A stretch of 17,245 bases of DNA from an uncultured Blautia sp. GTDB taxonomy: Bacteria > Bacillota > Clostridia > Lachnospirales > Lachnospiraceae. Both the position numbers and the translations under genes were made by a program. The stretch covers positions 1-17,245 of the forward strand of contig CAMOXX010000030.1 in the NCBI GenBank assembly GCA_946629475.1. The letters are read 5' to 3'. Position 1 is the first letter of the stretch. Every line of letters begins with the position of its first letter. Under the pieces are notes generated by a model. That model had not been told where the DNA came from. It did no database searches and was given only the letters and a program-made list of their open reading frames with translations. Positions 7,735 to 15,015 of this stretch are shown here, piece by piece.

Positions 7735-8879
7735 TTTTTCATACCCTTTAAGGTCTTTTTGGCAGTCTCCTTCGCAAATCTCGGAGCCGCTGTCAGAGTA
7801 AAGCCGAGTTTATAGGAGCGGGAATTCAGGATATCCTGCAGCTTCCGGCTGTCGCCCATGAACTTTTCAAACTCGGCAGCCGCAGCCTTTGCCGCGCTGC
7901 CGGAATCCATGGTCATAAGTACATAGGTATCCGGGTCCTTCAGCAGCATCTGCATTTTGCTCCAGTGGCTGTCATTGTAATCCCTGCGCCGGATAAGGCC
8001 GTTCTCCTGGGCGCTTTTAAATTCCCGCTGCGCGTTCCTGCAGTAATCCTTGCGGTACTCCGGAGCGATCCGGTCGATCGTCGCAAGCGTGTTGGTAAAA
8101 CGCTTTTTCCAGTACATGTACCTGAAGTTTTTCCAGGTTTCCGGGTGCTCCATCAGGATGCTGCGGATATGGTCATACTCGATGTTCGCGCAGTAAACCT
8201 TCTCCGGATTCTTCACGGAGGAATTCGGGTTGTCCCTGCGGTTCATGTAATACGCTCTGTCGATGATCATGGCGGACCGTCCGAACGCAAAGGTCTGGAA
8301 GAAAAAGCCATTGTCCTGGAAAGAGGCTCCCGGGGTCTCATTATGCCGGATTCCGTACTCCAGCAGGAAGCTCCTGCGGTAGATGCCGCACCAGGTGTTC
8401 ATCACATAGTTCAGGGCCTCCGGTGTTTCGCACGGCGCGAAAACCCGGTTATAGTCCTCCGGTTCCGTGGAAAGGTGGAAATATTTAAACTGGATATCCC
8501 CGTTTTCCTTCGTCACAAACCGGTAAAAATCGGATTTCACAAAATCCAGGTTGTGTTCTTTGGCTGTATTGTAGAGATCCTCATACATTTCAGGAGCAAT
8601 ATAGTCATCAGGCTCAACAATGCCGATGTACTCGCCCGTTGCTTTGTCAAAACCGGCATTCATCGCTTTGCCGTAGCCGCCGTTCGGCTGATCCACGATC
8701 ACCACCCTGGAGTCCTCCGCCGCATATTTCTTCAGAATATCCAGCGAGGAATCGGTGGAACCATCGTTTACACAGACAATTTCAATGTCCTGAAGAGACT
8801 GCCGGATGACGCTCTTCATGCATTGATCCAGATATTGCTCTACATTATAGGTCGGTATGATAATTGAAACCTTCGCCAT
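7710..8879 (-). CDS. Family 2 glycosyltransferase with EPDD motif (paralogue B)
   Basis: A 389-residue GT2: VSIIIPTYNVEQYL at the N-terminus, VNDGSTD (37-43, first Asp replaced by Asn), EPDD (89-92) in place of DSDD, and SFQDNGFFF (186-194). It is the long paralogue of the 352-residue protein at 1085-2143, colinear without gaps over the N-terminal 220 residues. Its extra C-terminal tail contains SRSYKLGFTLTAAPRFAKET and a very basic end (KKTLKGMKKWKNRLLK), which may contact the membrane or partner proteins. A strong purine-rich ribosome binding site (GGGGGAG) is 3-8 nt before the ATG. It starts 10 bp after the tandem-GT gene and overlaps the following 956-residue gene by 25 bp, implying coupled translation. 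Predicted cytoplasmic; sugar specificity unknown. Confidence 0.95.
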   Translation of the reverse strand: MAKVSIIIPTYNVEQYLDQCMKSVIRQSLQDIEIVCVNDGSTDSSLDILKKYAAEDSRVVIVDQPNGGYGKAMNAGFDKATGEYIGIVEPDDYIAPEMYEDLYNTAKEHNLDFVKSDFYRFVTKENGDIQFKYFHLSTEPEDYNRVFAPCETPEALNYVMNTWCGIYRRSFLLEYGIRHNETPGASFQDNGFFFQTFAFGRSAMIIDRAYYMNRRDNPNSSVKNPEKVYCANIEYDHIRSILMEHPETWKNFRYMYWKKRFTNTLATIDRIAPEYRKDYCRNAQREFKSAQENGLIRRRDYNDSHWSKMQMLLKDPDTYVLMTMDSGSAAKAAAAEFEKFMGDSRKLQDILNSRSYKLGFTLTAAPRFAKETAKKTLKGMKKWKNRLLK

Positions 8880-8889
8880 ATTCTCCCCC

Positions 8890-10809
8890 TTATGCTCCCG
8901 TCAGGCTGCGGTACTGCATCCACTGGCTGTCCGCTTCGCGTGCTTCAAACATTCCCATGTCCACATTCCCGACGGTAAAGTCGTGAAGATTCTGTTTCAG
9001 CTCTTCGCTCGACGCCTCGTCCTCCGTTATTTTACGGTACCATCCGATCAGGTCATACATTTCGGCATCCAGGATCCGGAAACGGACCGTGTCGTTCACC
9101 TGGTTGTCATCGCAGATCTTTTTCATAATTTTGTAGGATTCAAACTGGCAGTCGAAATGATCGAGCCGTTTTGCCACCAGAGAGCCCTCCACATTCATCC
9201 TGTGGGAGACAAAATCCTGATGAATCAGCATCATCCGTTTTCCCTTTACGCAGGTTTCCACAAAAAAGGACCGGTCGTTTACGCAGAACAGATGGTTGAA
9301 ACGGATATTGTTTTCAAGCAGGAAGCTTCTCTTGTAGATCGCGTTCCACGGGACAAGGCTCATTCCTCCCAGGAACATGGCCGGTGAAGTATTGAAATTC
9401 AGCAGTTTTTCATCGAAGGACTTATCGAGCGTCTTCATCGAATATCTCGGGTTTTCTATAGCTGAACCGTCCTTGTCGTTGAATGCTGTCGCGGTCGTTT
9501 TGATCCAGTCGAGGTCATGAAGAACCGCCGTATTGTATATTTTTTCATAAGCGCCGGGCAGCACGCAGTCGTCGGAGTCCAGGAAATGGATATAGCGGCC
9601 GCGGGCGGCAAGCATCCCCCGGTTTCGCGAGGCGCCGGCGTACATGTTGGTTTTGTTCTGCAGAACCCGGACGTTCGGGTGCTTTCTCGCGTATTCCCGG
9701 AGGATCCTCACGGTATCATCGGTAGAGCAGTCGTCCACACATATGATTTCCATGCCAAGGTTGTTCTCCTTTAAAATGCTGTCGAGGCACTGCTTAATGT
9801 ATTTTCTGGCATTGTGCACCGGAATGACCACAGAGATCTTGACCGGGTAATCTTCCGCCTCTCTCTCCATGATCTCGGCATACTGAAGGTATTCCTTCAC
9901 TTCATAAAAATAATCCCGGTCTTTTCCAAGAATCCCGAGGTCCTCAAACCATTCATTTTTCAGTTTATTGTAGAGGAGGACATAGGGCTCCCCGCCGACA
10001 GCGCCTAAAGAGATCAGGCAGAAATGAACCGCGTAATTGATAAAATCCCGCTCGAGCTCCTCGTATATCCCTTTTTCCTTGAGGAAATCCCGGAGCGCGC
10101 ACAGCGCATGGTAAAAGCAGTCCCAGGATTTTGACCTGGTGTTCGAGAGCGAAACCGTATTGTTTCTCCTCTGATGGGCCAGAACATCCTCAAAATAGGA
10201 GATCCTCTCCGCGCACACGATGGCACTGAACACAAACAGAAGATCATTGCTGGTCCTCTGTTCCTGAAAATACAGATGGTTGCGCAGCACAAATTCCCGG
10301 TCGTACAGCTTGTCCCACGCCCATCCGATGAACGCCCGGAAGACATTTCCCGTCATGTTCCGGAACGTGAACGGAGTATAGGGCGGAAGCTTTTCCGTCT
10401 TCAGGGTATACTTTGCCCCTTTGAATTTTCCCGTATCTTCCATATACTGGTCACACCGGAAAACAACAAAGTCAGCCCGGTCCTTCTCGATCCTGGCGAC
10501 TGCCTTTTCCAGCATATCCGGCTCAAAAAAATCATCGGAATCCAGGAACGAAAGATATCTGCCCCGGGAAGCCCTGAGTCCTGTATTGCGGGCTTTGCCG
10601 GCCCCGCCGTTCTCCTGTGGAATCACCCGGATCCGGCTGTCTTTTTTTGCGTACTCATCCAGAATACTGAGGGAATCATCCTGGGATCCGTCATCCACGC
10701 AGATGATTTCGATATCCTTCAGAGTCTGGGAAATCACACTGTCCAGACACTCACGCAGATGGTCGTGGCCGTTATAAACAGGCATAATCACGGAAACAAC
10801 TGGCTGCAT
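8890..10809 (-). CDS. Tandem two-domain family 2 glycosyltransferase (first gene of the operon, paralogue A)
   Basis: 639 residues with two complete GT2 domains in one chain. Domain 1 (about 4-315) has VDDGSQD (38-44), DSDD (90-93) and SND (187-189), and matches the 321-residue protein at the far end of the operon almost over its whole length. Domain 2 (about 322-600) has VDDCSTD (358-364), DSDD (411-414) and VNDRSFF (510-516), and belongs to a different GT2 subgroup. Two intact nucleotide-binding and metal sites suggest the protein adds two sugars or two linkages, as bifunctional polymerising GTs do; this is inference. The start has a strong AAGGAG 7 nt upstream and sits about 40 nt downstream of the likely transcription start. 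No membrane segment is seen. Confidence 0.95.
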   Translation of the reverse strand: MQPVVSVIMPVYNGHDHLRECLDSVISQTLKDIEIICVDDGSQDDSLSILDEYAKKDSRIRVIPQENGGAGKARNTGLRASRGRYLSFLDSDDFFEPDMLEKAVARIEKDRADFVVFRCDQYMEDTGKFKGAKYTLKTEKLPPYTPFTFRNMTGNVFRAFIGWAWDKLYDREFVLRNHLYFQEQRTSNDLLFVFSAIVCAERISYFEDVLAHQRRNNTVSLSNTRSKSWDCFYHALCALRDFLKEKGIYEELERDFINYAVHFCLISLGAVGGEPYVLLYNKLKNEWFEDLGILGKDRDYFYEVKEYLQYAEIMEREAEDYPVKISVVIPVHNARKYIKQCLDSILKENNLGMEIICVDDCSTDDTVRILREYARKHPNVRVLQNKTNMYAGASRNRGMLAARGRYIHFLDSDDCVLPGAYEKIYNTAVLHDLDWIKTTATAFNDKDGSAIENPRYSMKTLDKSFDEKLLNFNTSPAMFLGGMSLVPWNAIYKRSFLLENNIRFNHLFCVNDRSFFVETCVKGKRMMLIHQDFVSHRMNVEGSLVAKRLDHFDCQFESYKIMKKICDDNQVNDTVRFRILDAEMYDLIGWYRKITEDEASSEELKQNLHDFTVGNVDMGMFEAREADSQWMQYRSLTGA

Positions 10810-10816
10810 ATATAAT

Positions 10817-10822
10817 CTCCTT
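10817..10822 (-). promoter_or_regulatory. Ribosome binding site AAGGAG of the first operon gene
   Basis: On the minus strand AAGGAG lies 7 nt before the ATG at 10807-10809. It fixes the start of the 639-residue glycosyltransferase. Confidence 0.85.
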
Positions 10823-10856
10823 ACGTGTTAATATTCCTTAAAAAACGTCAAACAGA

Positions 10857-10885
10857 ATTGTAACATTTATCGTACCGAGTTGCAA
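10857..10885 (-). promoter_or_regulatory. Sigma-A type promoter of the glycosyltransferase operon
   Basis: On the minus strand the -35 box TTGCAA (10885-10880) is separated by exactly 17 bp from the -10 box TACAAT (10862-10857). An upstream TG makes it an extended -10 (TGTTACAAT). The predicted start is near 10850, giving an A/T-rich leader of about 40 nt. The -35 box sits inside a perfect 10-bp palindrome, AGTTGCAACT (10878-10887), which could bind a regulator. The box begins only 17 bp past the nadE stop, and no intrinsic terminator separates the two, so read-through from nadE is possible. Confidence 0.75.
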
Positions 10886-10902
10886 CTACAAATCTTTTAC
10901 TG

Positions 10903-12873
10903 TCAGCAGGAAGCAAGCCAGGCCGCGCTCTCGGCGTCGGAAGGCATCCGCCAGTCGCCTCTGGGAGAGAGGGCGATCGAGCCGATCTTCACACCGTCCG
11001 GCATGCAGCTTCGCTTAAACTGCTGATTCCAGAATCTGCGGTAGAAATTCCGGAGCCATTTCCGGATCGTATCATCATCATAGCTTTCGCCAAAGGCGGT
11101 CCGGCAGAGTTCGTATATTTTTTCGGGACGATAGCCGTACCGGACGGCATAATACAGGAAGAAATCATGCAGCTCATATGGGCCGACCAGGTCCTCGGTC
11201 TGCTGGAGGATATTGCCGTCCTTGTCGGGTGGCAGAAGCTCCGGCGAAATCGGCGTGTCGAGGATGTCGATCAGTACCTCCTTCGCGTCGATGAATTCGG
11301 GAAGGCCGGACGCGGTGCTGATGATCCAGCGGACCAGGGTCTTCGGCACCCCGCTGTTCACTCCGTACATGCTCATGTGATCCGCATTGTAGGTGCACCA
11401 GCCCAGGGCGATCTCGCTCAGGTCACCCGTCCCGAGCACAATGCCTCCGAAATCGTTCGCGAGGTCCATCAGCACCTGGGTGCGCTCCCTCGCCTGCGCG
11501 TTTTCGTAGGTAACGGAATGGTCGGACTCGGGATGGCCGATATCCTTTAAATGTACCCGGACAGCGTTTTCGATATTGACTTCTTTTGCCGTAACACCAA
11601 GCTTTTCCATCAGCTCCCACGCATTATCGTGGGTCCGGTCCGTCGTGCCGAAGCACGGCATGGTCACCGCCAGTATATTGGTGCGCGGAAGTCCCATCAG
11701 ATCCATCGACTTGCACGCGGCGAGAAGCGCCAGGGTGGAATCGAGGCCGCCGGAAATTCCGACCACCAGCTTTCCTCCCGTGACAGAGAGGCGCTTTGCC
11801 AGCGCGGATGCCTGCATCTCAAAAATCTGGCTGCACCGGATTTCACGCTCCGACTCGTTTGAGGGAATAAACGGATGCCGGCCGACCCGGATTTCCGGTG
11901 TTTCCTCATCCGGAAGCAGCAGGTGAATCTCTTCTCCCAGATTCGCCTTTCCTGCCCCGCTGACCCAGCTTCGGTGCAGCGCGGCGGCATCGCAGAAGCT
12001 GCTGCTTTTCAGGCGGTCGGCACGGATGCTGTCGGTATCGATGTCGCAGACCATCAGATGATCGTCGTCGAGGTACCGCTCGTTCTCCTTTAAGGTACGG
12101 CCGCAGCAGGCTGTAAGGCAGTGTCCCGAAAAGATCAGGTCCGTGGTGGATTCGCTCCTGCCGGCAGACACATATACATAGGCGCACAGGCATCGTGCGC
12201 TCTGCTGCCGGATCAGTTCCTGCCGGTATTCCCTCTTCGCGATCAGTTCATTGGAGGCCGAAAGGTTGAAAATGATATCACAGCCGGCCAGGGACAGCCG
12301 GGTGGACGGCGGAAGCGGCGACCACAGGTCCTCACAGAGCTCGATTCCGAAGCGGATGCCGTCCCCGGAAGTGAACACCAGGCTGCCGCAGGGCACTTTG
12401 CCCTGCTCTCCCGCGTTTCCGGCCATTCCGAGAGTTTCCGGGGTTACAAAGTCTGTTATGCCCTCCCCGCTCTGGAACCATCTTTTTTCATAGAATTCGC
12501 CTGTGTTCGGAAGGTAGGTTTTTGGCACAATACCGGCGGTTTTCCCCTTTGTGATCACTACGGCACAGTTCAGAAGTCCTGCCGCGGCTGATGCGCCGCG
12601 AAGCGCGAGCGGCGCCCCGGCGATCACGGTAAGTCCTTCCGGACATTCTTCCGAAAGCTTCCGGATCCCCTGCATCACCTCATCCTGCAGTGTTTTCTGG
12701 AAAAACAGATCGGCACAGGTGTATCCCGTGAGCGAGAGCTCCGGGAAAACCACAATGGATGCTTTTTTCTCCGCTGCCTGATTCATCAGCCCGATATGTT
12801 CCCTTACATTTGCCTGGACATTGCCCACATGGACACGCGGAACGGCAGATGCGATTCGTACGATTCCTTCCAT
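10903..12873 (-). CDS. nadE: Glutamine-dependent NAD(+) synthetase
   Basis: Catalyses the last step of NAD synthesis: ATP-dependent amidation of nicotinic acid adenine dinucleotide, with ammonia from glutamine channelled between two domains. Numbering from the preferred start (656 residues), the N-terminal nitrilase-like glutaminase shows the triad E45 (FPELSLTGY), K118 (VPKTYLPN) and C180 (ELCEDLW). The C-terminal synthetase shows the PP-loop SGGLDS (374-379) and the later GTGDLSEIALGWCTYNADHM block. Length and layout match the two-domain bacterial NadE. An in-frame ATG 40 codons upstream (12993) lies inside the mscS-like gene and gives an unrelated leader; the ATG at 12871-12873 has GGGAGG 7 nt before it and begins the conserved region. 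It follows the channel gene by 16 bp. No functional link to the glycan operon is evident. Confidence 0.97.
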   Translation of the reverse strand: MEGIVRIASAVPRVHVGNVQANVREHIGLMNQAAEKKASIVVFPELSLTGYTCADLFFQKTLQDEVMQGIRKLSEECPEGLTVIAGAPLALRGASAAAGLLNCAVVITKGKTAGIVPKTYLPNTGEFYEKRWFQSGEGITDFVTPETLGMAGNAGEQGKVPCGSLVFTSGDGIRFGIELCEDLWSPLPPSTRLSLAGCDIIFNLSASNELIAKREYRQELIRQQSARCLCAYVYVSAGRSESTTDLIFSGHCLTACCGRTLKENERYLDDDHLMVCDIDTDSIRADRLKSSSFCDAAALHRSWVSGAGKANLGEEIHLLLPDEETPEIRVGRHPFIPSNESEREIRCSQIFEMQASALAKRLSVTGGKLVVGISGGLDSTLALLAACKSMDLMGLPRTNILAVTMPCFGTTDRTHDNAWELMEKLGVTAKEVNIENAVRVHLKDIGHPESDHSVTYENAQARERTQVLMDLANDFGGIVLGTGDLSEIALGWCTYNADHMSMYGVNSGVPKTLVRWIISTASGLPEFIDAKEVLIDILDTPISPELLPPDKDGNILQQTEDLVGPYELHDFFLYYAVRYGYRPEKIYELCRTAFGESYDDDTIRKWLRNFYRRFWNQQFKRSCMPDGVKIGSIALSPRGDWRMPSDAESAAWLASC

Positions 12874-12880
12874 TCTCTTT

Positions 12881-12886
12881 CCTCCC
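12881..12886 (-). promoter_or_regulatory. Ribosome binding site that fixes the nadE start
   Basis: GGGAGG lies 7 nt upstream of the ATG at 12871-12873 on the minus strand. It sits in the 16-bp gap after the channel gene's stop and supports the internal start over the longer reading frame. Confidence 0.85.
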
Positions 12887-12889
12887 GGT

Positions 12890-13792
12890 TTACGATTCCT
12901 CAGGCAGCGCCTGTGTAATATAAGCGAAATGAATATCCGGCTCCCGGCTGAATCTGCGCAGGATCTCCTGCCGGATGTCACTGCAGGCGCCAAACCCCTG
13001 CTCGACCGTCCTGGTTATGACAATCGCCCGGAGGCCGACTCCGTACTTGTCCAGCCCGCTGATCGTCACATCAACGGGGGTTTCGATCTTCTGCCGTTTC
13101 CGTTCCTCGGCCACCTGCGGATTCTCTTCGATGATCATCCCCATAATCTTCCTGGCTTTGTCCACATTCGAGTCATATGTGACGAGCACATCCATGAACG
13201 CGGAGCTGGATTCATGCATGTCATAGTTATTGTTCGCGATGGAGCACATGTCCATCTTGGAATTCGGTACGATCACGTGGGTAGAATTGATCACATTGCA
13301 GAGCACGGTATGCCGCGCCGTGATCTCCTTGACATATCCTGTGATTTTGTCTCCGTCGATCGTTGCCGTAATCCGGTCGCCCAGATCGAACGGTTTGAAC
13401 ATTGACAGGATAAAGCCATGGACAATATTGGAGAGCCCCTCCTGGAACACAAAGCCCAATACCACCACGATCAAAGAGGACGACATAATGATCTGGCTGG
13501 TAAAATCCTGCAGGGCGGGGACCAGGGCGACAATCCGCATTCCGATCGTGAACACGACAAAGATCTTCAAGAGGACCTTCGTGAATGTCACCATGATCTT
13601 TCCGCGCTTCACGAAGGGTTTGAAAAACAGGTCAATCATCTTGACCAGGATCACCATGATCACGAGGAGAATCAGTCCGTAGATGAATTTGTCGGAGGTG
13701 AACACATGAAGAATTCCCTTCGTGGTCTGCTTCAGTTCTTCATAATTCTCGTTTCCTTCCAGAGTCTGGTCAATGGTTTCCAGCGCATCCAT
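12890..13792 (-). CDS. MscS-family small-conductance mechanosensitive channel
   Basis: A 300-residue inner-membrane channel that opens under membrane tension to release solutes on osmotic downshock. Three membrane segments are seen: about 36-57, 69-91 and 98-130. The third runs into the family hallmark KPFDLGDRI (133-141), followed by the beta domain (GYVKEITARHTVL, then NSTHVIVPNSKM) and a soluble alpha/beta C-terminal region. The first 35 residues are acidic and likely cytoplasmic or amphipathic. Length is typical for MscS. The start is preceded by a G-rich ribosome binding site (AGGGGGGAA). It lies 46 bp after the alpha/beta-hydrolase gene and 16 bp before nadE, consistent with one transcript. 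Whether it is the main MscS channel or a specialised paralogue cannot be decided here. Confidence 0.95.
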   Translation of the reverse strand: MDALETIDQTLEGNENYEELKQTTKGILHVFTSDKFIYGLILLVIMVILVKMIDLFFKPFVKRGKIMVTFTKVLLKIFVVFTIGMRIVALVPALQDFTSQIIMSSSLIVVVLGFVFQEGLSNIVHGFILSMFKPFDLGDRITATIDGDKITGYVKEITARHTVLCNVINSTHVIVPNSKMDMCSIANNNYDMHESSSAFMDVLVTYDSNVDKARKIMGMIIEENPQVAEERKRQKIETPVDVTISGLDKYGVGLRAIVITRTVEQGFGACSDIRQEILRRFSREPDIHFAYITQALPEES

Positions 13793-13838
13793 CCTGATTC
13801 CCCCCTGTCTGTTCTGAGCAGTTGCCTTTCTCTTTCGA

Positions 13839-14900
13839 TTACTGCAGTTTTTCCTTCAGGAACTGGTCGAGCTCTGCCAGATGCTCATCGCTGTAGAGCG
13901 GGTCGCTCGCATGACCCATGCCCGGAGCGATCTCATAATGGATGTTCTCCGCAGGAACATAATCCAGCAGATGGGCATTCAGACGCTCGGACTGAAGATA
14001 CGGTACGGTAATGTCGCAGTCCCCGTGCAGTATCCAGAAGGACATTCCCGATATATCTTTCTTGTCGATATAGGCGTGCGGGTCCCGGAGTTCGAACTCC
14101 TCGTCGGTCATCTCGGAGACGTTTTTGCGGAACCAGTAGGATTCCACATCCTCGTATCCTCCCGCGGCATCCCCGGATACCCAGGAATTGGCGATCCGGC
14201 GGATGAAGGCCGGAATGCGGAGCTTTTTAAAATCCTCCTCACTTCCGCGGTTGTCGATGTGTCCGTAGTAGTCAACCACGACATCCACGTGGGATGAGTA
14301 CTCCCCGGCTTCGTCCTCCCCGATAAACTTTACGTCACTGAATTCATCATCCCCGGTGAGGGATGTCAGGGTGCACAGGTATCCTCCCGCGGATTCGCCG
14401 AAAACAGGGAGGCGATCCGCGTTATAGCCGTATTTTTCAGCGTTTGCGCGGAGGAACCGGATCGCAGCCTTGCAGTCCGAGAGCGCTCCCGGGAAGGGCT
14501 CCTCCGGAGCCAGCCGGTAATTGATTGAGGCACAAGCGTATCCGTGGTCGCGGAAATAGCGGTACATCAGCCGTACCTGGCGGGACTGTGAATCATTTGT
14601 GATGAAGCCTCCGCCGTGAATCAGGACAAAAAGCTGCGGTTTTTCATCCCCGGTGGTTTCCGGGATATAAAGATCCAGGTACTGCGAATCCGAGTCCGAA
14701 GCGTAGGGAACCTTCAGGAGTGTCTCCCCTCCCTCCCAGGAATCGGTTTCCGGAAGATCGTATTTTTTTACGGTCACATTTTTAAACACCGCGTAGGCAG
14801 CCTCATGCCAGTAAATCAGAACCGCTGCGCAGCATACGATCAGTGCGGCAAGACAGATCAGAACCACCTTCAGGGCTTTTCCTTTTTTCTGTTTTTCCAT
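13839..14900 (-). CDS. Membrane-anchored alpha/beta-hydrolase (HSL-like esterase/lipase)
   Basis: A 353-residue protein from the preferred start. A short basic N-terminus is followed by one hydrophobic segment (about 12-30), which would anchor the enzyme with its catalytic domain outside the cell. Catalytic features are the oxyanion-hole HGGGF (95-99), nucleophile S170 in GESAG (168-172), D296 in HGDCDITVP, and H330 in GMGH. The INYRLAPEEPFPGAL block is typical of the hormone-sensitive-lipase-like carboxylesterase group, whose members often remove acyl or acetyl groups. The frame opens at 14981, but the earlier ATGs sit in the promoter region or overlap the ribosome binding site; GGAGG at 14912-14916 is 11 nt before the ATG at 14898-14900. 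A role in de-esterifying glycans fits the GH78 gene nearby, but the substrate is unknown. Confidence 0.92.
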   Translation of the reverse strand: MEKQKKGKALKVVLICLAALIVCCAAVLIYWHEAAYAVFKNVTVKKYDLPETDSWEGGETLLKVPYASDSDSQYLDLYIPETTGDEKPQLFVLIHGGGFITNDSQSRQVRLMYRYFRDHGYACASINYRLAPEEPFPGALSDCKAAIRFLRANAEKYGYNADRLPVFGESAGGYLCTLTSLTGDDEFSDVKFIGEDEAGEYSSHVDVVVDYYGHIDNRGSEEDFKKLRIPAFIRRIANSWVSGDAAGGYEDVESYWFRKNVSEMTDEEFELRDPHAYIDKKDISGMSFWILHGDCDITVPYLQSERLNAHLLDYVPAENIHYEIAPGMGHASDPLYSDEHLAELDQFLKEKLQ

Positions 14901-14925
14901 TGCTGTCATTTCCTCCATAAGCAGA

Positions 14926-14951
14926 ACTGCAAAGGCAGTTGCCTTTGCAGT
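14926..14951. promoter_or_regulatory. 26-bp palindrome, possible operator at the hydrolase promoter
   Basis: ACTGCAAAGGCA (14926-14937) and TGCCTTTGCAGT (14940-14951) form a perfect inverted repeat with 2 bp between the arms. It lies directly after a possible -10 box and covers the predicted transcription start, a usual place for a repressor. It also gives a stable hairpin in the leader, with no U-run after it, so it is not a terminator. Confidence 0.6.
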
Positions 14952-14952
14952 C

Positions 14953-14981
14953 CATATACCGTTTTGCCGGATCTGCGGCAA
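14953..14981 (-). promoter_or_regulatory. Possible promoter of the hydrolase-channel-nadE group
   Basis: On the minus strand TTGCCG (14981-14976), 17 bp and TATATG (14958-14953) match the sigma-A boxes at 4 of 6 positions each. The predicted start falls in the adjacent 26-bp palindrome. The match is modest; the exact spacing and the palindrome are what make it worth listing. Confidence 0.35.
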
Positions 14982-15015
14982 TGCATCCGTTCAGAGCCTT
15001 CCCGGATACAGGCAT

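Noticed and set aside
7965..8867. 300-codon plus-strand open frame
   Set aside because: Antisense to the 389-residue glycosyltransferase. A similar antisense frame opposite the paralogue (1391-1999) shows it follows from the shared coding sequence rather than being a gene.
10828..10851. TTGACG with TATTAA as an alternative operon promoter
   Set aside because: The boxes are only 12 bp apart. The TTGCAA/TACAAT pair just upstream has ideal spacing and an extended -10.
12874..12993. Longer nadE start 40 codons upstream
   Set aside because: The extra residues overlap the MscS-type gene, have no similarity to NadE, and lack a ribosome binding site, while GGGAGG precedes the internal ATG.
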